From Variovorax sp. dw_308 (GTDB taxonomy: Bacteria; Pseudomonadota; Gammaproteobacteria; Burkholderiales; Burkholderiaceae_C), in NCBI RefSeq assembly GCF_019207085.1, contig NZ_JAATOM010000029.1, positions 1 to 64,000 of the forward strand: 64,000 nucleotides of DNA. Direction: 5' to 3'. The notes beneath the pieces were generated by a model. The model ran no database searches. It was not told where the DNA came from and saw only the letters and a program-made list of their open reading frames with translations. Positions 1 through 9,620 of the stretch are shown piece by piece; positions within the stretch are counted from its first letter, which is position 1, and every line of letters begins with the position of its first letter. Position numbers and translations under genes: made by a program.

Positions 1-1
1 G

Positions 2-736
2 ACCTATCCGCTGGACGTGCTGGGCGCGCAGACCGAAGGCATGATCGGCTACATGATCGAGCAGGAACTCGGCAACCTGCTGCCCTTCGAGCGCCCCTTC
101 GCGACGCTGCTGACGATGGTCGAGGTCGATGCCAGGGATCCGGCCTTCAGCAATCCGACGAAGTTCATCGGCCCCGTTTACTCGAAGGAGGCGGCCGACA
201 GGCTGGCCGCAGAGAGGGGCTGGGTCGTCAAGCCGGACGGCGACAAGTGGCGCCGCGTGGTCGCCTCGCCGGAGCCCAAGCGCATCTTCCAGTTGCGGCC
301 CATCAAGTGGCTGGTCGAACACAACACCATCGTGATCGCGGCCGGTGGCGGCGGCATCCCGGCGGCCTATGGGCAGGGCGCCGACCACCACAAGCTCGCC
401 GGCATCGAGTGCGTCATCGACAAGGACCTGGCCACCGAGTTGCTGGCGCGCGAACTTGGCGCGGACATGTACGTGATGCTGACCGATGCCCCTGCGGTCT
501 ACGTCGACTGGGGCAAGCCGGGGCAGCGCGCGATCCGGCGTGCCTCGCCGGACGCGCTGTCCGCCATGACCTTTGCCGCAGGCTCGATGGGCCCCAAGGT
601 GGAGGCGGCCTGCCGCTTCGTGCGCTCGACCGGCAAGCGGGCGGCCATCGGCGAGCTGGCGGATCTCGGCCGCATCCTGGCGGGCGAGGCCGGCACGACC
701 ATATCCGCAGGTGCCGGGGCGATCGTGTACGCCTGA
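2..736 (+). CDS. arcC: Carbamate kinase, 5'-truncated by window edge
   Basis: This gene makes carbamate kinase, which interconverts carbamoyl phosphate plus ADP with ATP, CO2 and ammonia. It is the last step of the arginine deiminase route and also serves purine and allantoin breakdown. The reading frame is open from base 2 with no start, so the first part of the protein, including the N-terminal glycine-rich phosphate loop, lies outside the window. Visible family signatures are the AQTEGMIGYMI segment, the AAGGGGIPAA loop, and the IDKDLA and LTDAP segments of the amino-acid-kinase fold. The C-terminus (AGEAGTTIS) ends where the family normally ends. The neighbouring ureohydrolase gene fits a nitrogen-catabolism setting, although about 500 bases separate them. 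The assignment is secure; the upstream partner genes cannot be seen. Confidence 0.93.
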   Translation, partial: TYPLDVLGAQTEGMIGYMIEQELGNLLPFERPFATLLTMVEVDARDPAFSNPTKFIGPVYSKEAADRLAAERGWVVKPDGDKWRRVVASPEPKRIFQLRPIKWLVEHNTIVIAAGGGGIPAAYGQGADHHKLAGIECVIDKDLATELLARELGADMYVMLTDAPAVYVDWGKPGQRAIRRASPDALSAMTFAAGSMGPKVEAACRFVRSTGKRAAIGELADLGRILAGEAGTTISAGAGAIVYA

Positions 737-1238
737 TCACTTTGGTCGCGTGGAGGGATTGGGCGCTGGATGTGCGTGAGAGTGCCTCGATATGCCGGCT
801 GCGACCTCTAACCGCGCGCTCCCGTACTGCCGGGAAAGTTGGCAATAGCGTCATGCATGCGAGCAACTCGATAGCGAAGAATGTGCAAAGGCATTGACAG
901 TCCATCTCAGGAACCGCGATTCGAGCGCGAAGTTCCTTTCTACTATCTACTGATTGCCCTGGGACGGAGCGCGCCAGACCCGGTGACGTGCGCAGCGCCG
1001 CATGGTCATTGCGACAAGCGCGCTGCCATTTGGCCGGTATTTGTAATGTGGATGTCTCGGCGAAACGCCCGCGCCCAGGACAGTGAACATTGATTGTCTC
1101 TACACTGTGTATCGAGGACCGTCGCCTACCGGGATTCGCGGAGACGACGCACGCAGCCGCTGTGCTGGGCGGGGACCATTTCGTTACGCTCAAGTAGCCG
1201 CGTCGCGCCCACACAAGACCTGATGGCCGTTGGGATGA
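737..1238. other. Intergenic stretch, no gene recognised
   Basis: Five hundred bases separate the carbamate kinase from the ureohydrolase. Short open frames exist on both strands, but none has a recognisable domain or a good ribosome-binding site. I see no tRNA, IS end or strong terminator. It probably holds the promoter of the downstream gene. Confidence 0.4.
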
Positions 1239-2192
1239 TTGACTATGACTACCTTCGCCTTTTTGTCGGACACCAGTTTTCTCAAAGTTCCGCGGCAACG
1301 CGCCGACCGTCGCTATGCCGTGGCCGGAGTCGCTTGGGACGGCGCGGTGACGAACCGTCCGGGCGCGCGCTTTGGCCCGAGCGCCGTGCGCACCGCCAGC
1401 CACATGCTCTGTGACGGTATCCACCCGCACTTCGACGTCTCCTTGCTGGATGTGCTGACGGACTTGGGCGACCTCCCTTTGCCGAACACGAGCTTGGAAT
1501 CGATGCGTGCCGTTATGGAGCCGCAGGTTCAGCAGATGATCCGACAGCACCACGTGGCTTGGATCGGCGGCGACCACTCCATCACGCTTTCCCTGTTGCG
1601 GGCGTACAAGGCGTGGCTTGGTCAGCCGCTTGCCGTCATTCATTTCGATGCCCACTGCGATACGTGGAAGGACCATTTCGGTGAGCCGAGTGGGCACGGT
1701 ACATGGGTCTTTGAGGCTTTCCACGAAGGTCTGGTGGTCAAGGAGTGCTTTGTCCAATTGGGGATCCGCTCGGCAGGTACGCGGGAGGCGCGCGAGTTTG
1801 TCGCCGATCAGGGCGGTCTGATTTTCACTGCGCGCGAACTGCGCGGACTGGAGAATCCGTCGCAACTCAAAGCTGTGCTGGCAGATATACGCGGCCGGCT
1901 CGCCGCGCATGGCGCGCCGCCGTTGTATATGAGCCTCGACATCGATTGTCTGGATCCAGCATTCGCGCCGGGGACGGGTACGCCCGAGCCGGGCGGACTC
2001 ACTGTCAACCAGATGCTCAGCTTGCTTGAGGAGTTGGCCGATATGCCCTTCGTCGGCATGGACTGCGTCGAAGTCGCTCCCGCCTATGACCACGCCGAGC
2101 TCACGAGCTACGCCGCAGCGGCGTTTGTGTGGACTTATCTATGTGGCCAAGTATTCCACCACCGCAAGGGCCGTGAAGCAACTCAACTTTGA
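1239..2192 (+). CDS. Agmatinase-like ureohydrolase (arginase superfamily)
   Basis: This is a binuclear-manganese ureohydrolase of about 317 residues, a typical length for the family. All three metal-binding signatures are present: GGDHS near residue 110, HFDAHCDT near residue 135, and SLDIDCLDPAFAPGTGTPE near residue 230. These supply the His and Asp ligands. Family members hydrolyse guanidino compounds (agmatine, guanidinobutyrate, guanidinopropionate, guanidine) to urea plus an amine. The N-terminal RPGARFGP motif favours agmatinase-type enzymes over true arginase. The exact substrate cannot be decided from motifs. Two ATGs stand two codons apart at the start; the first is used here. The upstream gene is carbamate kinase, so the pair may handle guanidine or arginine nitrogen. 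Confidence 0.9.
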   Translation: MTMTTFAFLSDTSFLKVPRQRADRRYAVAGVAWDGAVTNRPGARFGPSAVRTASHMLCDGIHPHFDVSLLDVLTDLGDLPLPNTSLESMRAVMEPQVQQMIRQHHVAWIGGDHSITLSLLRAYKAWLGQPLAVIHFDAHCDTWKDHFGEPSGHGTWVFEAFHEGLVVKECFVQLGIRSAGTREAREFVADQGGLIFTARELRGLENPSQLKAVLADIRGRLAAHGAPPLYMSLDIDCLDPAFAPGTGTPEPGGLTVNQMLSLLEELADMPFVGMDCVEVAPAYDHAELTSYAAAAFVWTYLCGQVFHHRKGREATQL

Positions 2193-2199
2193 CCCGCGC

Positions 2200-2283
2200 C
2201 ACCTCTTCAGCGGTCAATCCGAAGAGGAAGAAGTTGTGATCGCCGACCTCCTCGCGAATTTCGACGTTGGCGCCGCCCAGCTG
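2200..2283 (-). pseudogene. Relic of glycogen/maltodextrin phosphorylase
   Basis: Read on the minus strand, this short stretch gives GGANVEIREEVGDHNFFLF followed by GLTAEEV. That closely matches the conserved GTLDGANVEI...EENIFIFGLTAEEV segment of glycogen phosphorylases, just before the PLP lysine region. Only about 28 codons survive and nothing on either side continues the protein. It is therefore a relic left by an old deletion, lying immediately beyond the ureohydrolase stop. I am fairly sure of the family match; the fragment has no function. Confidence 0.6.
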
Positions 2284-2476
2284 TGAGCCGCCTGGGCTAG
2301 TCCCATCCGACATGTGTTGGTGCGCCGCATCCCTGAGGTCGCCTTCGACATCCCGGCTAAGGGAAGGGCTACGCCCGACGGGCGGGTCATTTCAGCGCCA
2401 CCGCCGGGGCGGGAATTGCCGGCCCAACTGAACCAAAGTCCAGTGCCGGACCTGCGCGCATCGGCGTAGCATATGC

Positions 2477-2857
2477 ATGATGGACCAGCCTGAAGCTTCA
2501 ATCGCCGTGGTGGACGATGAACCGTCAGTGCGCGTGGCGATCGGGCGCATGCTTCGATCCGCAAATTTCCGCGTGTGTGAATACGCGAGTGGCGAATCTT
2601 TCCTGGAATCATTGAGCGGGCACTTGCCGCTGTCTGCCCTTCTTGACCTGCAGATGCCGGGGCTGTCGGGTTTTGATGTGCTGGAGCGCATGCGGGCTGC
2701 GAACGTTGACGTGCCTGTGATCGTGATCACCGCGAGTGACGACGCGAATCCTGATCGTGCCACCCGCACAATCGGCGTCAAAGCCTTGTTACGCAAGCCT
2801 TTCACAAGCGTTGAGCTGTGCCACGCGATTGGCATCGCGAGAGCCCACGGAGCTTGA
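2477..2857 (+). CDS. Single-domain response regulator (CheY/FixJ-type receiver)
   Basis: This 126-residue protein is almost entirely one receiver domain. The acidic pair is in VVDDEP (residues about 12-17), the phospho-accepting Asp is in LLDLQMPG (about residue 57), the switch Thr is in VITASDD (about residue 85), and the conserved Lys is in LLRKPF (about residue 107). The sequence resembles FixJ-class receivers but has no LuxR-type DNA-binding output domain. It either acts by protein contact or is the surviving front part of a longer regulator, since the DNA after it looks degraded. No histidine kinase gene is in the window, so its partner is unknown. Confidence 0.85.
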   Translation: MMDQPEASIAVVDDEPSVRVAIGRMLRSANFRVCEYASGESFLESLSGHLPLSALLDLQMPGLSGFDVLERMRAANVDVPVIVITASDDANPDRATRTIGVKALLRKPFTSVELCHAIGIARAHGA

Positions 2858-2989
2858 TTTGCTCGCTGGCCTGACGATGGCAAACCGCGGGGACGGGTGT
2901 TTTCCTTTTCCTAGGCCGGCAGTGGCTGAACAAGGCTCTGCGATGCGGATGAACCTGCTGGTCGGCCTCCCGCCGCAAGCAACTCGACG

Positions 2990-3850
2990 ATTTCGCCTGA
3001 GCGCCGGCTGCGCCACGGGCATCCTCGCTTGGCTTCGGCGGCAAGGCCAGGATGCACCGACTGACGGGGACGTCGAACGCATGGGGCAGCGCGTTCCTCG
3101 CGCTGAGTCCCCGCGTGGGGCTGGCGCAAGGCCACCAAGCGCGCCTCGAAGCAGCCCATCGCCAAGGCAGCGCTGCACGTTCGCGCGTTTGCGGATCCGA
3201 GGACTAGCTGGCCCCATCCGGGCCTTCTTCGCCGGGGCGGACGACTCGGCCCCTGCTCGGCCGCTCGGCGGAACCGCGCACCTTCTTCGACCAACAGCGC
3301 GGGCTGGCGCACGCATACGCCGTGCTGGGCATGGCCATGAATGAACGGGCGGACGTTAGGCGAGCCCCCAGGAGGAGCGAGGTCGCGCGCACCGACGTGG
3401 CGCAGACCACGCTGGGGTTCAGCGATCACCAGATCCGCCCGCATCTGCGATCCGGCGATGCCGGACTGCATCAGGCCATCGTGCACCCGATGGTCGACCA
3501 GCTGGCGATCGAGGCGCTGGCGCGCATCGGCGCGGACAGCTCGCGCGCAGCGACGGGCTGGAACAGGAGCGTGCGCTGCTGGCGCGCCAGGGCGGCCGGA
3601 TGGCCTCGTTCACGGGCGGCGAGGACCACAGCGATGCCGGCGGGCTGGCTCTTACCGGGTTCCACGGGGAATTCCCGTGGGACGGCTGCTGCTGTTCCTG
3701 AGTTTCGATTCGCGCGCCGACGAGCGACGGTTGGCAAGATGCGGCATCATGCATCGGTGCCACCAGGTTCCGCGAGCAACTCCGCCTGATCGCCGAAGCA
3801 CTGTTTATTGGCCCGATGAACAACCTTCGCCCGCTGTCCGCCGTGGACAA
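2990..3850 (+). pseudogene. Decayed, unidentified coding region
   Basis: Coding-like segments appear in different frames of the plus strand. PRTFFDQQRGLAHAYAVLGM lies near 3275-3330. A helical stretch with HPMVDQLAIEALARIGAD lies near 3485-3535. ERALLARQGGRMASFTGG follows in another frame near 3570. Codon-position bias switches frame at about 3540 and a stop interrupts near 3700, so this looks like one or two genes broken by frameshifts. I cannot name the family. It lies between the lone receiver gene and a LysR gene transcribed toward it. Confidence 0.4.
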
Positions 3851-3939
3851 GCCACCTGCCCACAGGCCAAGCCTGTGGACTGTCCAGTGTCAATCAGCTT
3901 GAGAACACGCGCGCCGCCTCCACGTCCCCATGACTCGGT

Positions 3940-4887
3940 TCAATGGAAGACATTCGCTGGATGTTGTACCAGGCGGATGTGCTCGTTGGGTGCCAGCTTT
4001 CGAATGGCATCATTCATCGCCTGCCGCAGTGCTTGGCCAGCGGGCGGAAGGTCTCTTCCGTGCTTTGTCACGAAGTACAGATTTCGCCTGAGTACGGGGT
4101 GCTGTAGCGGGCGAAACTTCAGTCCCGCATTGATCAGAGGCTGCGCAGCCATGGCTGGCAAAGTGGCGTACCCCAGGCTACGTACCAGCAATGGAAAGAG
4201 GGACGACATGGAACCGACTTCGTACGCAGGCTCAAGGCTGCTTCGCATCAGCTTGGGATTCATTTCGATCAATGCTTGTATGCCGTTGGCACGATCAAGT
4301 TTGACCACCGTGTTCGGGTCCAGCGCACTCCACTTGATGGGCCCCGTGGAATCATTCAGACAATGGTCCGCGCTGAAGACCGCCCCATAGGCGTCCGTCA
4401 GTACTAGGCTGGCCTCTAAGCCCTCAACGTCCTGGAAGAGCGTCGTCACAGCAAAGTCTGCTTCGCCGGCCAACACGCGTCTGCAGGCGCCTGCAGTCGT
4501 CTCATCGCACAGCCGCACTCTGATGCCGGGATAGATCTCGGCCATCTGGACAACGGCTGGCGCTAGGACATAGTTGATGAACGAAGCCGCAGCGGCCACC
4601 ACCACAAAACCGCGTTGCCGGTTGGCAGTGTCCTGGAGTTCTTGCAGAGACTGCGAGAGTTCGCGCAGCAGGCGGTCCGTGGCGGGAAGGAACTTCTCGC
4701 CCTGTGCCGTGAGTGCCACCTCGCGCGTGGATCGATCCAGCAGACGGCATCCGATTTCGGACTCGAGCGCCTTGATAGCCGCAGTCAACGTGGACTGGGT
4801 CACGTGAAGCTTGACGGCCGCCCTTGTGAAGCTCGCCTCCCTGGCGACGGCAGCAAATGCTCTGAGCTGCTTGATAGTGAGGTTCAT
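3940..4887 (-). CDS. LysR-family transcriptional regulator
   Basis: This 315-residue protein has the LysR plan. The winged helix-turn-helix covers residues 1-62 (LTIKQLRAFAAVAREASFTRAA, then VTQSTLTAAIKALE), and a periplasmic-binding-protein-like effector domain follows from about residue 90. It is divergent from the dioxygenase gene starting at 4981, the classic LysR arrangement, and probably controls the dioxygenase and Bug-protein genes. An exact inverted repeat lies just upstream of its start (see 4890-4904) and could serve autoregulation. The effector is unknown. Confidence 0.92.
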   Translation of the reverse strand: MNLTIKQLRAFAAVAREASFTRAAVKLHVTQSTLTAAIKALESEIGCRLLDRSTREVALTAQGEKFLPATDRLLRELSQSLQELQDTANRQRGFVVVAAAASFINYVLAPAVVQMAEIYPGIRVRLCDETTAGACRRVLAGEADFAVTTLFQDVEGLEASLVLTDAYGAVFSADHCLNDSTGPIKWSALDPNTVVKLDRANGIQALIEMNPKLMRSSLEPAYEVGSMSSLFPLLVRSLGYATLPAMAAQPLINAGLKFRPLQHPVLRRNLYFVTKHGRDLPPAGQALRQAMNDAIRKLAPNEHIRLVQHPANVFH

Positions 4888-4889
4888 CT

Positions 4890-4904
4890 ATCGATTCTAT
4901 CGAT
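4890..4904. promoter_or_regulatory. Inverted repeat, candidate LysR operator
   Basis: ATCGAT-TCT-ATCGAT is a perfect 6-bp inverted repeat with a 3-bp spacer. It sits in the 93-bp gap between the divergent LysR gene and the dioxygenase gene, directly before the LysR start. A third partial copy (CATCGA) follows at about 4910. Position and symmetry suggest regulator binding. No experiment or known consensus supports it. Confidence 0.4.
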
Positions 4905-4980
4905 GCAACCATCGAAATTATTCGTTGTATTGATTTTGCAGGGATGAGTAGACTGCACACCCTCCACCTGAAGGAAAGAA

Positions 4981-6054
4981 ATGACAGAAGTGATCGATTG
5001 CCCCCCTGTCGTGCCCAAATACATTGACGGGGACGCTGCATGGACAGGGTCGGAGATGGCCAGCCGAGGTGAATGGATCGAGATGCTGACAGCCGCTGAA
5101 CTCCAAGAGCTCGACGAGGCAATTCGTAGATTTAAGGCCTCCGGCGCTGAGCTCGGTGACATTTCCCCCGTTACTTTTGAGTTGCCCTTGCTGGCTCCTC
5201 GGCTCAGGGGCATCCTGAATGATGTCATCAATGGTCGAGGTTTCGTGATGCTGCGCGGCTTCGACGTCGATCGACACAGTGCCGAGGAAACGGCGATTGC
5301 GTACCTTGGCATCGGGGCACATCTCGGGAGCTTCAGGTCACAGAATGCAGCGGGCCATCTGCTAGGGCATGTGAAGGACACCGGAGCGGACGTCAGCACA
5401 CCCTCGGTTCGCTTCTACCAGACCAACCGCGCCCTGGAATACCACACCGATTCTTGCGATATCGTGGGCCTTCTGTGTCTCAAGACATCGCGCGCCGGCG
5501 GGGAGAGTCGCATCGTGAGTTCGATTTCCATCTACAACAAGATGATACGTATCCGACCTGACCTGGTCGAACAGCTCTTCCACGCATTTCCGACGGACCG
5601 GCGAGGCGAGGTCCCCGAAGGCAGGTTGCCGTGGTTTGATATGCCGGTCTTCAACTGGCATGCCGGCCAGCTCACGACCATCTACGTGGGGCAGTACATC
5701 CGTAGCGCGCAGAAGAACTTTCCCGCGGCTCGGCGTCTTACCGAGAAAGAGATCGAGGCACTTGAACTGCTCGATGCGCTGACCAACGATCCGGACCTGA
5801 ACCTGCAGATGGAATTCAGCCCCGGTGACATGCAGTTTCTGCACAACCACCAGATCCTGCACTCGCGCACGGACTTTGAAGACTGGCCGGAGCCCGCACG
5901 CAAGCGCCATTTGATGCGGCTCTGGCTGGCACCGAGGAACGCCCGTGCACTCCCCGAGTGTTTCTCGGCGCGGTACGGGTCTCTTGCTCCCGGCGATCGG
6001 GGGGGCATCATCACCAACCAGACCAGGTTGACCTTTGCGCTGAACGTGACTTGA
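4981..6054 (+). CDS. TauD/TfdA-family Fe(II)/2-oxoglutarate dioxygenase
   Basis: This 357-residue non-heme iron dioxygenase couples 2-oxoglutarate decarboxylation to oxidation of an unknown substrate. The metal triad is visible as H and D in YHTDSCDI (about residue 155) and the distal His in LHNHQILHSRTDF (about residues 287-297). The 2-oxoglutarate-binding Arg lies in RKRHLMRLWL (about residue 310). The ending is typical of the gamma-butyrobetaine/TauD-like group found beside Bug proteins in Burkholderiales. A purine-rich site (AAGGAAAG) lies just before the ATG. A Bug solute-binding protein gene starts 38 bp downstream, so the pair is probably co-transcribed for uptake and oxidation of an acidic compound. 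The substrate cannot be inferred further. Confidence 0.88.
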   Translation: MTEVIDCPPVVPKYIDGDAAWTGSEMASRGEWIEMLTAAELQELDEAIRRFKASGAELGDISPVTFELPLLAPRLRGILNDVINGRGFVMLRGFDVDRHSAEETAIAYLGIGAHLGSFRSQNAAGHLLGHVKDTGADVSTPSVRFYQTNRALEYHTDSCDIVGLLCLKTSRAGGESRIVSSISIYNKMIRIRPDLVEQLFHAFPTDRRGEVPEGRLPWFDMPVFNWHAGQLTTIYVGQYIRSAQKNFPAARRLTEKEIEALELLDALTNDPDLNLQMEFSPGDMQFLHNHQILHSRTDFEDWPEPARKRHLMRLWLAPRNARALPECFSARYGSLAPGDRGGIITNQTRLTFALNVT

Positions 6055-6091
6055 AGCGGCCCGGGCGCTCTCCCGTTTCTGAAGGAAGTCG

Positions 6092-7069
6092 ATGGACCGA
6101 CGTACATTTTTAGTGGCAGCAACGGCGCTCGGCGCTTCCTGGACTTCGGGTCATGCTGCAGCGTCGCCTTGGCCGCAACAACCCGTGCGGCTGGTGAATT
6201 CCTATCCGCCAGGCGGTATCGTTGACATTTTGGCCCGTGCGCTTGCGAACGATCTGGGCAAGGCCATCGGCCAGCCTGTGGTCGTGGACAACAAGGCCGG
6301 TGCTGGCGGCAACATAGGGACTGCTTTCGTGGCCAAGGCCGTGGGTGATGCACACACGCTGCTGATGGGAGCCAGTGGGCCTTTGGCCATCAACGCATCA
6401 CTTTACAAGAACGTCAATTTCGATCCGCAGAAGGACTTCACGCCCATCAGCCTCTTGGCTGCGACGCCGCTTGTCCTGGTGGTGTCCAAAAAGTCGGGGT
6501 TCGCAACCGTGAACGACCTCTCGAGCCGCCTGAAGGCAGGCAATCCCATGGCTTTCTACGGCTCTGCGGGTGCGGGGACGCCCCAACATCTGGCCGCCGA
6601 ACTATTCCTGCAGAAGACGAAGCTGGTATCGACGCATGTTGCCTACAAGGGCGGCGCGCCGGCCGTCTTGGCCGTGCTGGGATCGGAAGTTTTGTATGCC
6701 TTTGAAAACTTGGCGCTGGTGAACCCGCATATCGCTTCGGGGGCCTTGACGGCCCTGGCTGTGACGAGCCTTGAGCGCGTGGACCTGCTGCCTGATGTTC
6801 CTACCGTTGCTGAAAGCGGTGTGCCAGGCTTCGAAGCCCAGGGCTGGTACGGCCTTCTGGCACCTGCGGGGATTCCTGCTGAAGTGACTGAGCGGCTAAC
6901 TCAAGAGACTCTCAAAATCGCGCACTCTCCGAACTTCGAGAGACTGGTCGCCACTTTTGGCTCGCGCAGCGTGGCGCAGGGCCCCGCGGCGTTCGCCAAG
7001 CTGATCGCGGCTGACTCGGAAAAGTGGCGCAAGATCATTGTGGCGGGGAATATCAAGCCAGGCATTTAG
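6092..7069 (+). CDS. Bug-family (tripartite tricarboxylate) solute-binding protein
   Basis: This periplasmic binding protein of the Bug/TctC family has 325 residues. The N-terminus MDRRTFLVAATALGASW carries a twin-Arg start, so export may go through Tat or Sec. The mature part shows Bug hallmarks: PVRLVNSYPPGGIVDILAR, the VVDNKAGAGGNIG loop, and VAYKGGAPAV. These proteins bind carboxylated small molecules and normally deliver them to TctA/TctB permeases, which are absent here, as is common for orphan Bug proteins. It follows the dioxygenase by 38 bp, which suggests the pair shares a ligand. The next DNA is IS debris. Confidence 0.92.
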   Translation: MDRRTFLVAATALGASWTSGHAAASPWPQQPVRLVNSYPPGGIVDILARALANDLGKAIGQPVVVDNKAGAGGNIGTAFVAKAVGDAHTLLMGASGPLAINASLYKNVNFDPQKDFTPISLLAATPLVLVVSKKSGFATVNDLSSRLKAGNPMAFYGSAGAGTPQHLAAELFLQKTKLVSTHVAYKGGAPAVLAVLGSEVLYAFENLALVNPHIASGALTALAVTSLERVDLLPDVPTVAESGVPGFEAQGWYGLLAPAGIPAEVTERLTQETLKIAHSPNFERLVATFGSRSVAQGPAAFAKLIAADSEKWRKIIVAGNIKPGI

Positions 7070-7140
7070 ATTGGAACTTATCCGTAAATAGGTAAACTGT
7101 CGATCCGAGCCGCATCTGGGTGCGGCGATGGATCAAGATC

Positions 7141-7236
7141 TTGGCGAAACGTATCGAGTCGTGGGTGGTAAGCGATGAGTTCTGGCAGCGGGTGGAGCCG
7201 CTGATTCCCGCGCGCTTGGCGGCAGAGAAAATCTAG
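7141..7236 (+). pseudogene. 5' fragment of an IS5-family transposase
   Basis: From a TTG at 7141 the frame reads AKRIESWVVSDEFWQRVEPL and then IP. This is the standard N-terminus of IS5-family (IS427-like) transposases. A TAG stops it at 7234-7236. A GRPTTKAGSTG-like continuation is visible before the sequence switches to another transposase at about 7277. It is a dead remnant broken by the neighbouring IS1380-type insertion. Confidence 0.6.
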
Positions 7237-7276
7237 CAAGCCAGGGGCCGGCCGACCACCAAAGCCGGCTCGACCG

Positions 7277-8631
7277 GTGTTTGAGGCGATCAGCTACGAC
7301 CTCACGCCGGTGGCCGGCCTGGCGCTGGTAGGTCATCATCTGAATCGACTCGCGCCGGTGTTCAAGCAGCTCGATGCCGCATTGCCCGTGAAGAATGGCG
7401 TTGCCAACAGTGACATCCTGCGTAGTTACCTGGGCCTGCTGGTGCAAGGCAAGTCGGACTTCGATGCGATCGAGAACTTCCGCGGCGATGCCTTCTTCAA
7501 GCAGGCGCTGGGCATCGAGCTGCTGCCTTCCAGCCCGACGCTGCGCCAGCGCATGGACGCTCGCGCGGGCGACCTGTTTGACTTCCTGCCCCCGTTGATC
7601 GAGACGCTGCTGGCCAGCGCGCGGGCCGACTATGGTGTCTTGCCATGTGGCTGGCTGGCATTGGATGTCGACACGTTCACCATGGACAACGGTGACACCG
7701 CCAAGGACGGCGTGGGTCGTACCTATACCGGGGTCGATGGCTACTGCCCGCTGGCAGCGTACCTGGGCTCGCACGGGTTCTGCCTGGAGTTGGCGCTGCG
7801 CCCAGGGCGTGCAGCACTCGGCGTCGGAGACGTAATTCAACTTCGAGCGGGTGCTCCCGATGGCCCAACGCATGAGCGCGGAGGGCCCGAAGGCGCCGAT
7901 CCTGGCGCGGCTGGACTCTGGCTTCGACTCCGCGGCGCTGATGCGTGAGATCGATTCGTACAACCGTGCCGGCATGCCTCAGCTGGACTGGCTGATCAAG
8001 TGGAACCCGCGCACGACCGATGTGGCGGCGCTGGCCGAGCGGCTTGAGTCCGACGCCACCACGCACTGGGAACATCCCCGCGAGGGCAAGCGCGTGGCGC
8101 AGTGGGATCAGGCGCTCCACATCAAAAGGCATCGAGCGGCCGCTGCGCCGGGTGCTGCGCCTGTCCGAGCGCACCATCGATGCGCAGGGCCAGTTGCTGA
8201 TCGAGCCCAAGCTCACGCTGGACGGCTGGACCACCAGCCTGAGCGTCAAACAGTTCGATGCGAGGGCCATCATCGCGCTGTATGCCGACCACGGCACGCA
8301 CGAGCAGTTCCCTTCCGAGTTCAAGGCCGACCTGAATCTGGAGCGGCTGCCCTCGGGCAAGTTCGACACCAACTATCTGGTGTGCGAGCTCGCGGGGTTG
8401 GCGATGAATATCCTGCGCCTGATGGGCCAGGCCGGGCTGTTGGGGCCCGATGCGCCAGTGCGTCACGCGGCCAAGCGCAGGCGCCTGAAGACGGTGATGC
8501 AGGAGCTCGTCTACCGCGCCGGGCGAATCATCGAGCACGGCCGGCGCATCATCCTCGGGCTCGGTGCCAACGATCGCGCGGCCAAGGCGTTCCAGCGGTT
8601 GCACGCGGAACTCTTCGCTGCCTGCGGCTGA
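7277..8631 (+). pseudogene. IS1380-family transposase, frameshifted
   Basis: Three frames together give a near complete IS1380-type DDE transposase. The first runs to about 7810 and contains LALDVDTFTMDNGDT, the first catalytic Asp region. The second runs from about 7850 to 8120 and contains APILARLDSGFDSAAL. The third runs from about 8120 to 8631 and contains the C-terminal YADHGTHEQFPSEFKADL with the final acidic residue, then RHAAKRRRLKTVMQELVYRAG. Two frameshifts, near 7820 and 8130, make it non-functional unless they are sequencing errors. It appears inserted in an older IS5 remnant. Confidence 0.82.
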
Positions 8632-8912
8632 GTGCAGCCGGCACCCACCACTCGGCCTCACGGATTTCAGAAGATCGCACTCAAGCGACGTTGCGGCGTG
8701 GGTCTGCGCACGCAAGACCAATCGGACTCGACCATCAACCCATGATGTCGACGGCTCTATCGCGTTGATTTCGGCATTGCCACCACTCGGGCTGTCGGAT
8801 TGAGTGCTTCGGTCGCAACCGAGTAGCCCCAATGGGCCCGAAGAGCATTTCGGCTCACGGATCCAGGTCCATAGCCAGCTGTGACAGTGCTGCCCATCGG
8901 GGCGTAGTGCAT
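8632..8912. other. Non-coding gap between transposon remnants
   Basis: No supported gene lies between the IS1380 remnant and the Tn3 remnant. The sequence is probably leftover IS ends. I could not define clear inverted repeats. Confidence 0.35.
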
Positions 8913-9506
8913 TCAGTGCCGATGTCCAGCGCTTGCGTGTCGCAGTAGGCACCCTCGCCAGGATACCTTGACTTGTCGCTGCTTCGAGTTCGACCGCGCG
9001 GCCGCGACCATGGCCTGAATGACGCGGTCATGCACGATGAGAAGCCGGTGGTCGTAGAGCCACTGGCGGGCAAGGACAAGTAGCCGTTCGCGGTCGGTGC
9101 AGTGCGCGACTTCGTCACGCAGCACCCGCACCAAGGCACGGCGCTGGTGCTCGGTCATCCATTTGAAGCCCAGGCACTCGCACGCCTGCTGCTGGTGATC
9201 GAACAGGGTGCGTCCACGGGCGTACAGCGCGCGCAGCGAAACCAAGTCAGGTGCGGCAATGCCCAGTTCGTGGCCAAGTTGGCGAAGCAACTTGGGCGGC
9301 ACGGCCCGCACGCTGTTCAGGGGTCGGCCGCTCATGCGCGCGAAGCCGATGTGCAGCGCCAAGCCCAGCTTGAGGCTGTCGCTGCGACGTCGCGCAAGCA
9401 ACTCGTGCTCGGCGGGACTGAAGCTGAAAAACGCCCGCAACTCGAATTCGCTGAGCTCGCCCGGGATGTCGCGCAGGCCCAAGTACGACGTCTGCCAGCC
9501 TTGCAT
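8913..9506 (-). pseudogene. Tn3-family transposase, N-terminal (DUF4158) fragment
   Basis: This 197-codon frame matches the N-terminal DUF4158 region of Tn3-family Tn transposases: LRDIPGELSEFELRAFFSFS, then LALHIGFARMSGRPLN, then LRALYARGRTLFDHQQQA. Full-length proteins are near 1000 residues, so only the first fifth remains. The frame departs from the family after about residue 175 (VIQAMVAAARS). The catalytic DDE part is absent, so it is inactive. Confidence 0.78.
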
Positions 9507-9620
9507 GGCCGCGCTCCTTGACGATTTGGGGGCCGGACACGATACGCCTCAGCGAAGTGAACAGTAATGCTCGCGAAATCAATGACTTACCGAACGCACC
9601 CCCGCGCCGTTGCTGGGGAT

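Noticed and set aside
414..2093. Long minus-strand open frame opposite carbamate kinase and the ureohydrolase
   Set aside because: It is antisense to two well supported genes, has no domain, and its composition is that of a GC-rich shadow frame.
4981..6054. Possibility that this dioxygenase belongs to the enduracididine pathway
   Set aside because: It is 40 kb away, paired with a Bug protein and its own LysR, and has the TauD-type HTD motif rather than the VioC-type HTE.
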